Positions 1 through 8,327 of a stretch of 64,000 bases of DNA are shown here, in pieces (positions within the stretch are counted from its first letter, which is position 1; the number at the start of each line of letters is the position of its first letter). The DNA is from Pseudomonas baltica (GTDB taxonomy: Bacteria; Pseudomonadota; Gammaproteobacteria; Pseudomonadales; Pseudomonadaceae). Where the stretch lies: the NCBI RefSeq assembly GCF_014235765.1, contig NZ_JACMYH010000001.1, forward strand, positions 1,798,001 through 1,862,000, read 5' to 3'. The notes beneath the pieces were generated by a model. The model was not told the origin of the DNA. It made no database searches and saw only the letters and a list, made by a program, of their open reading frames with translations. Made by a program: the position numbers and the translations under genes.

Positions 1-751
1 CGGCCGCGGTGCGTGCTTCCAGGGCGCGCAACGCCTCCAGTTCGGTGGTATCGGGCTCGGCCGTGGTCTGCACGTCGTCGGCGAAGCGGACCTTCCAGCC
101 GGTGGCAGCACTGATCTGCTCGCGGGTCACACCGGGGTGGATGGAGGTGACCACGAACTCGTTGGTGCCGGCCTCCGGTTCCATGATGCACAGGTCGGTG
201 ATGATCCCCACCGGGCCTTGGCCCGGCAGGCCCAGGCGCTTGCGCGAGTCGCCGCCGTCACCATGGCCCACCGACGTGAGAAAATCGAGCTTCTCGACGA
301 AGCTGCGGTGCGACTGCTTGAGGATGATCAGCACGCTCTTGGCGGAACCTGCGATTTCAGGCGCTCCGCCAGCGCCCGGCAGGCGTACCTTGGGCTGATG
401 ATAGTCGCCCACCACGGTGGTGTTGATGTTGCCGAAACGGTCGACCTGGGCGGCGCCGAGGAAGCCGACGTCGATACGTCCACCCTGCAGCCAGTAGCGG
501 AAGATCTCACCCGTCGGCACGACGGTGTCGGCGGTTTCCGCCAACTCGCCATCGCCGATGGACAAGGGCAGCACGGTGGGTTTAGCGCCAATCGGACCTG
601 ATTCGTAGATCAGCACCACGTCCGGCGAGGAGGTCAGACGGGCCAGGTTGGCGGCCTTGGACGGCAGGCCGATGCCGACGAAGCACACCGCGCCGTTGCG
701 CAAGCGCCGCGCAGCCGCGACGGTCATCATCTCGTTGGTGGAGTAAGTCAT
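1..751 (-). CDS. pcaJ: 3-oxoadipate CoA-transferase subunit B (partial, 3' end outside window)
   Basis: Subunit B of the enzyme that moves CoA from succinyl-CoA to 3-oxoadipate, the second-last step of the beta-ketoadipate pathway. Reading from the ATG at 751, 250 codons stay open to the window edge, and the last visible codons give a typical Ala/Glu-rich C-terminus, so only about ten residues should be missing. The family's catalytic glutamate is visible at about residue 50 in the motif YESGP. The ATG overlaps the stop of pcaI by four bases (ATGA), indicating translational coupling and an equimolar heteromeric enzyme. It is of the longer CatIJ/PcaIJ type (about 260 aa) rather than the 213-aa P. 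putida PcaJ type. Confidence 0.93.
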   Translation of the reverse strand, partial: MTYSTNEMMTVAAARRLRNGAVCFVGIGLPSKAANLARLTSSPDVVLIYESGPIGAKPTVLPLSIGDGELAETADTVVPTGEIFRYWLQGGRIDVGFLGAAQVDRFGNINTTVVGDYHQPKVRLPGAGGAPEIAGSAKSVLIILKQSHRSFVEKLDFLTSVGHGDGGDSRKRLGLPGQGPVGIITDLCIMEPEAGTNEFVVTSIHPGVTREQISAATGWKVRFADDVQTTAEPDTTELEALRALEARTAA

Positions 752-1608
752 GGGGTCACCTGCGCTGCGCTGGCCAGTTTCGCCTGGTATTCGCTGAAGT
801 TCTGCGTGCCACGGATGTAGGTGTCGATCCAGGCGGTAAAGGTCTGTCGGTCTCGCGCAATAGGATCCCAGGCTTGGTAAAACACGTTGTCGCGCTCGGT
901 GTAGCCGTGGGCGTAGGACGGATGTGCCCCACCCGGTACGTGGCAGACCGCAGTCAGTGCCCAGGTCGGCAGTACGCAGGCGTTCATGGGGGCCTGCAGG
1001 TCGTCGACAATTTCTTCCACCGTGACGATACAGCGCTTGGCGGCCAAGGCGGCCTCCTTCTGCACGCCGAGGATGCCCCACAGCAGTACGTTGCCCTTGC
1101 GGTCGGCTTTCTGCGCATGGATCACGGTGACATCGGGGCGCACCGACGGCACCGCTGCCAGCACTTCGCCGGTGAAGGGGCAGGTCACCGTCTTGATCAG
1201 CGGGTTGACCTTGGGCAGATCGGAACCGGCGTAGGCCCGCAACACCGCAAACGGCAGGCCCGAGGCGCCGGCCACATAGGCATTGGCCAGGTCGGCATGG
1301 CTGTGTTCTTCGATCTCCAGCGCTTGCGGCCACTGCTTCTCGACGGCGTCGCGCAGTCGATGCAGCGAACCGACACCGGGGTTGCCGCCCCACGAGAAGA
1401 TCAACTTGCGAGCGCAACCGGCGCCGATCAACTGATCGTAGATCAGGTCGGGGGTCATGCGCACCAGCGTCAGGTCTTTCTTGCCTTGACGAATGATCTC
1501 GTGACCTGCAGCGGTTGGAATCAGGTGGGTGAAGCCTTCGAGCGCGATGGTGTCGCCATCGTTGACGAATTGCTTCACCGCGTCGGTGAGCGACAGAATT
1601 GCAGCCAT
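748..1608 (-). CDS. pcaI: 3-oxoadipate CoA-transferase subunit A
   Basis: Subunit A partner of PcaJ; together they activate 3-oxoadipate from protocatechuate or catechol breakdown. The 286-residue product begins MAAILSLTDAVKQF and matches the long form of the family seen in P. aeruginosa and P. knackmussii, with the CoA-binding segment GGNPGVGSLHR near residue 95. The gene lies downstream of pcaK, separated by 133 bases that contain two PcaR-box-like sequences, so pcaIJ probably has its own PcaR-controlled promoter rather than depending only on pcaK. The start at 1608 is the first in-frame ATG and gives the family length. Confidence 0.95.
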   Translation of the reverse strand: MAAILSLTDAVKQFVNDGDTIALEGFTHLIPTAAGHEIIRQGKKDLTLVRMTPDLIYDQLIGAGCARKLIFSWGGNPGVGSLHRLRDAVEKQWPQALEIEEHSHADLANAYVAGASGLPFAVLRAYAGSDLPKVNPLIKTVTCPFTGEVLAAVPSVRPDVTVIHAQKADRKGNVLLWGILGVQKEAALAAKRCIVTVEEIVDDLQAPMNACVLPTWALTAVCHVPGGAHPSYAHGYTERDNVFYQAWDPIARDRQTFTAWIDTYIRGTQNFSEYQAKLASAAQVTP

Positions 1609-1693
1609 GTGGGCAGGACTCCTCGGTACTGTGAGCCATCTTGTTTGAATGAAGCTGGCATACAGGTTAGGGCGCCAGCCTCACACGAACAAT

Positions 1694-1725
1694 CCGATTA
1701 TCGACTATCTGTTCGATTATCGAAC
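1694..1725 (-). promoter_or_regulatory. Candidate PcaR operator of pcaIJ
   Basis: On the minus strand the sequence GTTCGATAATCGAAC (1711-1725) is a perfect palindrome about a central base and differs at one position from the PcaR box recalled for P. putida pcaIJ (GTTCGATAATCGCAC). A second, shorter copy (GTCGATAATCGG on the minus strand) lies at 1694-1705. The two sites are about 90 and 105 bases upstream of the pcaI start, spaced about 18 bases centre to centre, matching reports that PcaR occupies both promoter elements. Binding is inferred. Confidence 0.75.
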
Positions 1726-1741
1726 AGTACAGCGGCGCGCT

Positions 1742-3088
1742 TCAGGTAGCGTCGGCGTGGCTGACGCGCCCCTTGATCAACAAGGCCACGGTGGCCAGCA
1801 CGGCGGGGACGACCAGCGCAGTCAGCACCTGTTCGAAATCCCAACCCAGGCCGAGCAGTGTCGCGCCCATCCAGGCACCCAGAATTGCACCGAAACGGCC
1901 GATGCCCAGCATCCACGACACACCGGTAGCGCGTCCCTGTGTCGGATAGAACCGCGCGGCCAGCGACGGCATCGCCGACTGCGCGCCGTTGACGCACATC
2001 CCGGCGATCAGCACCAGCGTCGCCAGCACGGTGATGTTGCCCAGGCTTTGCCCTACCGCGTAGGCGAATACGCCAGCCAGCAGGTAGAACGTGGCAATGA
2101 CCTTGTGCGGGTTGAACCGGTCCATCGCCCAACCCACGCCTACGGCACTCAGTACACCGCCGAACTGGAACAGCGCGCCGATGAAGGCGGCCTGCTCGAG
2201 GCTCGCGCCGCTGTCGCGCATCAGCGTCGGCAGCCAGCTGGTCAACAGGTAGACGATCACCAGACCCATGAAATAGGTGAGCCACAGCAGCAAGGTGCCG
2301 GCACGGTAGGTGCCCGAAAAGATCACCGCCAGGACGTTGCTCGCTTTGACGGTTTTCTGTTCGGGAACGCTGAAACGCTCGGCCCGCGCCACTTGCTCAG
2401 GGTCGATCGGTGCAAGGGTACGACGGATTTTTTCCACGCTTTTGTTGCGTACCACCAGGTACCGCGCCGACTCGGGCAGCCAGACCATCAGCACTACCGC
2501 CAGCAGCAGCGGCAGCACACCGCCGAGCAACAGCAGGCTGTGCCAGCCGAAGGCAGGAATCAGCTTGGCGGACATGAACCCGCCACCGGCCATGCCCAGG
2601 TTGAAACCGCAGAACATGCTGGTCACCAGCAGCGAGCGAAAGCGTTCGGGGGTGTATTCGGACAACAGCGTGGTGGCGTTGGGCATACCCGCGCCCAGCC
2701 CCAAGCCGGTGAGAAAGCGCAGGATCAGCAGTTGATCGACGTTGCTGCTGTAGGCCGATGCCAGGCTGAACCCGCCAAACACCAGCACCGCCCCAACCAG
2801 CACCACCTTGCGCCCGAAGCGGTCGGCCAAGGGCCCGGAGCCCAGCGCGCCGAACACCATGCCAATCAGCGCGGCGCTCATCACCGGCCCCAGGCTGGCC
2901 CGGTCGATGCCCCACTCCTGCGACAGCGCGGGCGCGATGAAGCCCATGGCGGCGGTGTCCAGGCCATCGAGAAAGACGATCAGGAAACACAGGATGACCA
3001 CGCGCCATTGGTAGCGCGACAGCGGTCGGTCGTTGATCAGGGTCTGCACATCCAGGCACACCCCTGCAGCGTTGGCAGGTCTGTTCAT
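1742..3088 (-). CDS. pcaK: 4-hydroxybenzoate/protocatechuate MFS transporter
   Basis: Proton symporter of the aromatic acid:H+ symporter family that imports 4-hydroxybenzoate and protocatechuate; also linked to chemotaxis in P. putida. Twelve hydrophobic segments are visible. The family motif DGLDTA lies at residues 41-46, placing the two transport-critical aspartates at 41 and 44, and the MFS loop motif GPLADRFGRK lies near 85-94. The upstream ATG at 3139 would add 17 residues; the ATG at 3088 gives 448 residues, the known PcaK length, so it is preferred although its Shine-Dalgarno sequence is weak. It lies between pcaR and pcaI on the same strand. Confidence 0.95.
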   Translation of the reverse strand: MNRPANAAGVCLDVQTLINDRPLSRYQWRVVILCFLIVFLDGLDTAAMGFIAPALSQEWGIDRASLGPVMSAALIGMVFGALGSGPLADRFGRKVVLVGAVLVFGGFSLASAYSSNVDQLLILRFLTGLGLGAGMPNATTLLSEYTPERFRSLLVTSMFCGFNLGMAGGGFMSAKLIPAFGWHSLLLLGGVLPLLLAVVLMVWLPESARYLVVRNKSVEKIRRTLAPIDPEQVARAERFSVPEQKTVKASNVLAVIFSGTYRAGTLLLWLTYFMGLVIVYLLTSWLPTLMRDSGASLEQAAFIGALFQFGGVLSAVGVGWAMDRFNPHKVIATFYLLAGVFAYAVGQSLGNITVLATLVLIAGMCVNGAQSAMPSLAARFYPTQGRATGVSWMLGIGRFGAILGAWMGATLLGLGWDFEQVLTALVVPAVLATVALLIKGRVSHADAT

Positions 3089-3207
3089 TATTGTTCTTGT
3101 CATTGTAGTTATTCGGGAAAGACGGGCACATCGACACATGCCTGAGCAGTCGATGCGATGGACATTAGTCAGCGCGCCCCGGCCCGGTCAATCGCGCACC
3201 TGCAGAT

Positions 3208-3226
3208 GTGTGCGGTCACCGCACAC
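3208..3226. repeat. 19-bp perfect palindrome between pcaR and pcaK
   Basis: GTGTGCGGTCACCGCACAC is a perfect inverted repeat with a one-base centre, flanked on both sides by TGCA. It sits in the 165-base gap between the end of pcaR and the start of pcaK, about 120 bases upstream of pcaK. It has no T-tract on either side and does not resemble the PcaR box, so it looks more like an operator for another regulator than a terminator. Confidence 0.5.
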
Positions 3227-3253
3227 TGCAATGCCCACGCTGGCCACGATGGT

Positions 3254-4123
3254 TCAAGCGAACAGTTGCGCACTCAAGTCGCGGCTGGCAGCCAGCATGA
3301 TCGGCAGGAAGCGTTGCTCCAGTTCCGCCCGCGTCACTCGACCGGCGTGGGTACTGACGTTGAGCGCCGCCAGCACCTGCCCCGACGCGTCGTACACCGG
3401 CACGGCAATCGAACGCAGGCCCTGCTCCAGCTCCTGATCGACGATGCACCAGCCCTGCTGGCGAACCCGCTCCAGGCATTCGAGCAATGTCACCTTGCTG
3501 GTCAAGGTACGGCTGGTCTTGGGAGCAAGGTCGGTGTGCTGCAGGTATTCGTGCAACGAAGCATCGTCGAGCGCGGCGAGCAATATGCGGCCCATGGAGG
3601 TGCAATACGCCGGCAGCCGGCCGCCCACCGACAGGTCCACGGAGATCAGCCGCTGGGTCGTGGCCGAGCGCGCGATGTAGAGAATGTCGTCGCCTTCGAG
3701 CGTGGCCATGTTGCAGGCTTCGTGCAGCTGCTCGCTCATGCGATCCAGATACGGCTGTGCAGACACCGCCAGGGGTGTCGACGACAGGTAGGCATGGCCA
3801 AGGGTCAGGACCTTGGGCAACAGCGAGTAGGTGCGCCCATCGGTGGTGGCGTAGCCCAACTTGATCAGGGTATGCAGGCAACGTCGCACGGCGGCCCGAG
3901 GGATTTCGGTGCGGTGGCTGATCTGCGCGATGGTCAGGTGTCGCTTGCGCTCCTGGAATGCCTGCACCACCGCCAGCCCGCGGGCCAGCGAGGTCATGAA
4001 GTCGGGATCGCCGGTAAACGCCTGGATGCGCTTGGCCGGCGATGCCACGATCGGCGGAGCCAGGGAGCTGAACGCAGTTCGCTGGGGCACTGTCGAGGCT
4101 GCCGGTGGAGTGTCTTCGCTCAT
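3254..4123 (-). CDS. pcaR: IclR-family regulator of the beta-ketoadipate pathway
   Basis: Activator of the pca regulon that responds to 3-oxoadipate and represses its own gene. The 289-residue product has an N-terminal winged helix-turn-helix (about residues 45-100, recognition region TEIPRAAVRRCLHTL) and a C-terminal IclR effector domain from about 105. An in-frame ATG at 4189 would add 22 residues but lies inside the operator palindromes. The ATG at 4123 is preceded by GAGGG at good spacing and gives the usual N-terminus rich in Pro/Ser. It is the first gene of pcaR-pcaK-pcaI-pcaJ, all on the minus strand. Confidence 0.95.
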   Translation of the reverse strand: MSEDTPPAASTVPQRTAFSSLAPPIVASPAKRIQAFTGDPDFMTSLARGLAVVQAFQERKRHLTIAQISHRTEIPRAAVRRCLHTLIKLGYATTDGRTYSLLPKVLTLGHAYLSSTPLAVSAQPYLDRMSEQLHEACNMATLEGDDILYIARSATTQRLISVDLSVGGRLPAYCTSMGRILLAALDDASLHEYLQHTDLAPKTSRTLTSKVTLLECLERVRQQGWCIVDQELEQGLRSIAVPVYDASGQVLAALNVSTHAGRVTRAELEQRFLPIMLAASRDLSAQLFA

Positions 4124-4155
4124 CAAACTGCCCTCTGGATACTGGGAACTGCTCA

Positions 4156-4189
4156 GGGCGATTATCGAACCAGCGGGCGATAATCGCAA
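4156..4189 (-). promoter_or_regulatory. Candidate PcaR auto-regulatory operator
   Basis: Two head-to-head copies of the ATAATCGC core: on the minus strand GTTCGATAATCGCCC (4156-4170), one mismatch from the recalled PcaR box, and on the plus strand GCGATAATCGCA (4178-4189). They lie 33-66 bases upstream of the pcaR start, where autorepression by PcaR has been described in P. putida. Confidence 0.7.
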
Positions 4190-4392
4190 ACCTGTACAGC
4201 GGGCGTTTCGTGGTCAGTGCTGAAACTTATCCCTGTTTGCGTTTTCCTAGTGTGTATCGAGTTGAGCTACACACATTCGATGACAGGCCCAGGTGCCCCG
4301 TTGACACTGCGACTCGCTACAATGCGTTCGCCAACTGGCACGGCGCTGGAGAAACCCTGTCAGCCGGTTTCAACTTTCCAATTATCAGAGTA

Positions 4393-4599
4393 ATGAATGT
4401 GACGAAAGACGAACTGCGCGCGCAACTGGAGCGCCAGGAACAACGTTACAAGGAAGTCTACGGCGGCGAGATCACCACCTACGCTGCTCAGCCGGAACCC
4501 GAACGCAAACCTTGGCGCAAACGCGCCAGCATTGTCGATCTGGCATTCCAGGAAGAGATCCAGAAGATCGAAAAAGACCTGCAACAGCCTAACGCCTGA
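4393..4599 (+). CDS. Conserved small hypothetical protein (68 aa)
   Basis: A 68-residue hydrophilic protein starting MNVTKDELRAQLERQEQRY, strongly charged (Lys, Arg, Glu), with predicted helices at both ends and a central segment rich in Pro/Lys/Arg (PEPERKPWRKR, about residues 34-44). There is no signal peptide or membrane segment, so it should be cytoplasmic. The ATG at 4393 is chosen because the protein-like composition begins there; the upstream extension of the frame looks non-coding. It lies between pcaR and pit, an arrangement I associate with P. putida genomes. Function unknown; a perfect 12-bp inverted repeat begins one base after its stop codon. Confidence 0.7.
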   Translation: MNVTKDELRAQLERQEQRYKEVYGGEITTYAAQPEPERKPWRKRASIVDLAFQEEIQKIEKDLQQPNA

Positions 4600-4600
4600 T

Positions 4601-4643
4601 ATTGACGTGGCACGACGCACCGCGCCGGCCCTGCCACGTCAAT
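4601..4643 (+). terminator. Perfect 12-bp inverted repeat just after the 68-aa gene
   Basis: ATTGACGTGGCA (4601-4612) is repeated in inverse orientation at 4632-4643 with a 19-base GC-rich spacer. The stem starts one base after the stop codon of the small hypothetical gene. There is no clean T-tract behind it, so it may be a 3'-end-stabilising hairpin or a Rho-type end rather than a standard intrinsic terminator. Confidence 0.45.
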
Positions 4644-4896
4644 TGCCATCAAAAATGCGTCATGTGGCGATAAATTTCATACGCCCGTTTGAATTATTCA
4701 GGGTTGTATGCGGGACGTTGCCTGCTACCGATAGCCTGAATTTTCGGGGCCAAGGTGCCTGCTGCTTTGGCGTCAGCCCTCGCCACTGCCTGCTGAATGC
4801 CGGAAAAGCGGACCCACCGGTCAGCGCCTGGGGGGTCATAACGCCTCGATTTCTGGCATAATCGCGCCCCCTCAATGGCCCGGTCACAAAACCTTC
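4644..4896 (+). other. Leader region of the phosphate transporter gene
   Basis: About 250 bases without a credible gene. A CATAAT hexamer at 4857-4862, 35 bases before the pit start, could be the -10 element; no convincing -35 partner or Pho box was seen. Nothing else could be recognised. Confidence 0.4.
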
Positions 4897-6369
4897 ATGA
4901 TCGAATTATTCAGCGCACTGGATGCGTGGGTGTTGGTCAGCCTGTTCTTAGCGCTGGCGTTTGTTCTCACCTTCGAATTCATCAACGGCTTTCATGACAC
5001 CGCCAACGCGGTGGCCACAGTCATCTACACCAAGGCAATGCCGCCGCACCTGGCCGTATTCCTGTCCGGTATCTTCAACTTCCTCGGCGTGCTGCTGGGC
5101 GGCGTTGGCGTGGCCTACGCGATCGTCCACCTGCTGCCGGTGGAGTTGCTGATCAACGTCAACACCGGACATGGCCTGGCCATGGTGTTCTCGCTGCTGG
5201 CCGCGGCCATTACCTGGAACCTGGGCACCTGGTATTTCGGCATTCCGGCCTCGAGCTCGCACACCCTGATCGGCTCGATCCTGGGCGTGGGTCTGGCCAA
5301 TGCCTTGATCAACGACATCCCCCTGGGCGACGGCGTCAACTGGCAGAAGGCAATCGACATCGGCGCCTCGCTGGTGTTCTCGCCCATCGCCGGCTTCGTG
5401 GCGGCGGCCCTGGTGCTGATCGGCCTGAAATGGTGGCGTCCGGCGTCCAAGATGCACAAGACCCCGGAGCAGCGGCGCAAGCTGGACGACAAGAAGCACC
5501 CACCGTTCTGGAATCGCCTGGTGCTGGTGTTGTCGGCCATGGCCGTGAGTTTCGTGCACGGTTCCAACGATGGCCAGAAGGGCATCGGCCTGATCATGCT
5601 GGTATTGATCGGTATCGTCCCGCAGCAGTTCGTACTTGACCTGAACTCGACCACCTACCAGATCGAGCGGACCCGCGACGCGACCCAGCACTTGAGCCAG
5701 TTCTACCAGCGCAACCAGGCCACCCTGGGTGAGTTCCTGGCGCTGGGCAAAGCCCAACAAGGCGATCTGCCGGAGAAGTTCAGCTGCAATCCGCAGCAGA
5801 CCGAACCTACCATCGCAGCGCTGTTGAGCACGCTTGAAGGTGTCTCCGACTACCATTCGCTGGCGGCCGAGCGTCGCATCGAAGTGCGTCGCTACCTGCT
5901 CTGCCTGGATGACACGGCGAAGAAGGTCGGCAAGTTGCCAGCACTGGAGCCGCGTGAGAAATCCGACCTCGAGAAGCTGCGCAAGGACCTCACCGCAACC
6001 ACCGAATACTCGCCGTTCTGGGTCATCCTGGCCGTGGCCCTGGCCTTGGGCACCGGCACCATGGTCGGCTGGAAACGCGTGGTGCTGACCATCGGCGAGA
6101 AGATCGGCAAGCAGGGCATGACCTACGCCCAGGGCATGTCGGCGCAGATCGTCACAGCGTGCGCCATCGGCGCAGCCAACGTGTTCAGCCTGCCGGTGTC
6201 GACTACTCACATCCTCTCCTCGGGCGTCGCTGGCACCATGGTGGCCAACAAGAGCGGGCTGCAGGGCGGCACGGTGCGCACCATCATGCTGGCATGGGTG
6301 TTGACCCTGCCGGCCTCAATGGGCCTGGCGGCCGGGCTGTTCTGGTTGGCGAGCCAACTGGTCGGCTAG
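4897..6369 (+). CDS. pit: Inorganic phosphate transporter, PiT family
   Basis: Low-affinity metal-phosphate:H+ symporter of the inner membrane. The 490-residue product has the two inverted family signatures: GFHDTANAVATVIYT (about residues 31-45) in the N-terminal half, and the paired region with VSTTHILSSGVAG near residue 430. About ten transmembrane segments are visible, separated by a large hydrophilic cytoplasmic loop (about residues 240-370), as in E. coli PitA/PitB. It appears to be transcribed alone and is followed by a strong bidirectional terminator shared with the convergent HerA-like gene. Confidence 0.93.
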   Translation: MIELFSALDAWVLVSLFLALAFVLTFEFINGFHDTANAVATVIYTKAMPPHLAVFLSGIFNFLGVLLGGVGVAYAIVHLLPVELLINVNTGHGLAMVFSLLAAAITWNLGTWYFGIPASSSHTLIGSILGVGLANALINDIPLGDGVNWQKAIDIGASLVFSPIAGFVAAALVLIGLKWWRPASKMHKTPEQRRKLDDKKHPPFWNRLVLVLSAMAVSFVHGSNDGQKGIGLIMLVLIGIVPQQFVLDLNSTTYQIERTRDATQHLSQFYQRNQATLGEFLALGKAQQGDLPEKFSCNPQQTEPTIAALLSTLEGVSDYHSLAAERRIEVRRYLLCLDDTAKKVGKLPALEPREKSDLEKLRKDLTATTEYSPFWVILAVALALGTGTMVGWKRVVLTIGEKIGKQGMTYAQGMSAQIVTACAIGAANVFSLPVSTTHILSSGVAGTMVANKSGLQGGTVRTIMLAWVLTLPASMGLAAGLFWLASQLVG

Positions 6370-6389
6370 GTAATGAGCGACAGTTGCAG

Positions 6390-6415
6390 AAAAGGCGCCC
6401 GCGGGCGCCTTTTTG
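6390..6415. terminator. Bidirectional intrinsic terminator
   Basis: An 11-bp perfect stem (AAAAGGCGCCC / GGGCGCCTTTT) with a GC dinucleotide at its centre and T-runs on both strands, placed between the convergent pit and HerA-like genes. Confidence 0.9.
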
Positions 6416-6438
6416 CATGGGTGGGAAAACGCTGGACG

Positions 6439-7911
6439 CTACTTGCGCTTGCTGCCGCCCAGCAAAGACCCCATCAAGCCGCGAACCAACTGGCGACCGA
6501 ACTGGTTGGCCGCCTGGCGCATCGCTGACTTCAATGCCTGCCCCGCAGCGCCACTGAGAAACTCGCCGGCCTTGTCGGCCAGGCTTGGCGCGGGCGGCTG
6601 TGCAGGGTCCGCGGCGGGCGCCAGCTTGCGCGCGGTCAGCAGTTCATAGGCGGACTCGCGGTCCACCGGCTGATCGTAACGCCCGGCCAGTGCAGAGTTG
6701 CGGACCACGGCGGCACGCTCGGCGTCCGTCAGCGGGCCGATACGCGACTGCGGCGGCGCGATTGAGACGCGCCGGACCATCGCCGGGGTGCCTTTCTCCT
6801 CCAGCGTTCCGACCAAGGCCTCGCCGGTGCCCAGCTCGGTCAGCACCGCCAGGGTGTCGAACGCGGGGTTGGGGCGGAAACCTTCGGCAACCGCCTTGAG
6901 CGCTTTCTGCTCTCGGGCGGTGAACGCCCGCAGACCGTGCTGGATGCGCAGGCCCAGTTGGGCCAGCACCGCATCGGGCAGGTCGCTGGGCGACTGGGTG
7001 ACGAAGTACACGCCGACGCCCTTGGAGCGAATCAACCGCACCACTTGCTCCAGGCGATCCTGCAGGGCTTTGGGGGTGCCGTTGAACAACAAGTGGGCTT
7101 CGTCGAAAAACAGCGCCAGCAACGGCTTGTCGGCGTCGCCGCGCTCGGGCAATTGCTCGAACAGCTCAGCCAGCAGCCACAACAGGAAGGTGGCGTAGAC
7201 TTTCGGCGCCTCGTGCACCAGGCGGCTGGCGTCGAGCAGATGGATGCGGCCGCGGCCATCGGCGTCGGGGTGCAGAATGTCTTCCAGGCGCAGGGCCGGC
7301 TCGCCGAACAGCGCTTCGGCGCCCTGCTGCTCCAGTGTGGCAAGGCGGCGCAACAGGGCCTGGCTCGAGCCCGTGGTCATCAGCGCGCTGTCGTCACCGA
7401 GCAGCTCTAGGTTGTCCCGGAGGTGGTTGAGCAGCGCCTTGAGATCCTTGAGGTCGAGCAGCAGCAAGCCTTCGCGGTCGGCTACCTTGAAGGCGGCGTA
7501 CAGCGCGGATTGCTGGCTGTCGGTGAGTTCCAGCAGGCTGCCCAGCAGCAGCGGCCCCATTTCGCTGAGCGTGGTGCGCAGCGGATGGCCGGACTGCCCA
7601 TGAATGTCCCAGAGGGTGACCGGGCAGGCCTGGGGGCGGTACTCCAGCCATGGCATCTGCGCAATCCGCTCGGCGATCTTGCCCTGCGGATTGCCACCGG
7701 CGCCCAGGCCGCACAGATCACCCTTGATATCGGCGGCAAAGACCGCCACCCCGGCCTCGCTGAATGCCTCGGCCAGGCGCTGCAGGGTGACCGTCTTGCC
7801 GGTTCCGGTGGCACCGGCGATCAAACCGTGGCGGTTGGCCAGGCGCAGGTCCAGACCCACTGGCTCGCCGCTCAGGTCGGCACCGAACAATACGTGTCGG
7901 GCATCCGTCAT
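6439..7911 (-). CDS. HerA-like ATPase of the DUF853/YjgR family
   Basis: A 490-residue P-loop ATPase related to HerA/FtsK-type DNA translocases. The Walker A motif GATGTGKT is at residues 33-40, right after a short beta-rich start, and the Walker B-like motif FFDEAH is at 268-273. The C-terminal third is rich in Ala/Pro and basic residues. E. coli YjgR is the usual reference; its biological role is not settled, so no pathway is assigned. The gene stands alone, converging on pit, with a REP cluster beyond its 5' side. Start at the ATG giving MTDARHVLFG. Confidence 0.88.
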   Translation of the reverse strand: MTDARHVLFGADLSGEPVGLDLRLANRHGLIAGATGTGKTVTLQRLAEAFSEAGVAVFAADIKGDLCGLGAGGNPQGKIAERIAQMPWLEYRPQACPVTLWDIHGQSGHPLRTTLSEMGPLLLGSLLELTDSQQSALYAAFKVADREGLLLLDLKDLKALLNHLRDNLELLGDDSALMTTGSSQALLRRLATLEQQGAEALFGEPALRLEDILHPDADGRGRIHLLDASRLVHEAPKVYATFLLWLLAELFEQLPERGDADKPLLALFFDEAHLLFNGTPKALQDRLEQVVRLIRSKGVGVYFVTQSPSDLPDAVLAQLGLRIQHGLRAFTAREQKALKAVAEGFRPNPAFDTLAVLTELGTGEALVGTLEEKGTPAMVRRVSIAPPQSRIGPLTDAERAAVVRNSALAGRYDQPVDRESAYELLTARKLAPAADPAQPPAPSLADKAGEFLSGAAGQALKSAMRQAANQFGRQLVRGLMGSLLGGSKRK

Positions 7912-8000
7912 GTTGCACCTCTGCTGTTATTCAATGAAGCCTGACCCAGCGTAATGCCAAACCGGCCGGTGTGCAGGAAAAAATCCTGGGTGAATCAGTG

Positions 8001-8155
8001 CCGGCCTCTTCGCGGGCAGAGCCCGCTCCCACAGGGCAAGGGAGGCGTTCCCTGTGGGAGCGGGCCGGGCGGCGAGCCCTCTGCCCGCGAATAGGCTTGC
8101 TGCCACAAGAATGGTAGGTGTTCCCTGTGGGAGCGGGGCTCTGCCCGCGAAGAGG
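8001..8155. repeat. Cluster of three REP elements (P. putida type)
   Basis: Three copies of a palindromic unit built around CGCGGGCAGAGCCCGCTCCC are visible: 8001-8035 in one orientation and 8051-8095 and 8123-8155 in the other. The first copy closely resembles the REP element recalled from P. putida. The cluster fills most of the 416-base gap 7912-8327 between the divergent HerA-like gene and the membrane-protein gene; the rest of that gap (7912-8000, 8156-8327) shows nothing else recognisable. Confidence 0.85.
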
Positions 8156-8327
8156 CCCCTGAGTGCACGTATGACCCACTGATCTAACCGCGAACCCAAG
8201 TCGCTGACGAATCGCGCCGACGCGGCTATCATCTCGCCCACGACGGCCCGACGCCGGCCCATACGGACTCTTCCATGCAGCGCACTCGCCTTTCCCCTCC
8301 CGCGAACCTCGCGACGACTCGCCTACC

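Noticed and set aside
1649..3145. A 498-residue plus-strand reading frame opposite pcaK
   Set aside because: Rich in Gln, His, Ala and Arg with no protein-like pattern; it is the complement of pcaK, which is clearly coding.
8001..8155. REP cluster considered as a CRISPR array or terminator array
   Set aside because: The units are inverted palindromes with irregular spacing and no unique spacers, typical of REP, not CRISPR.
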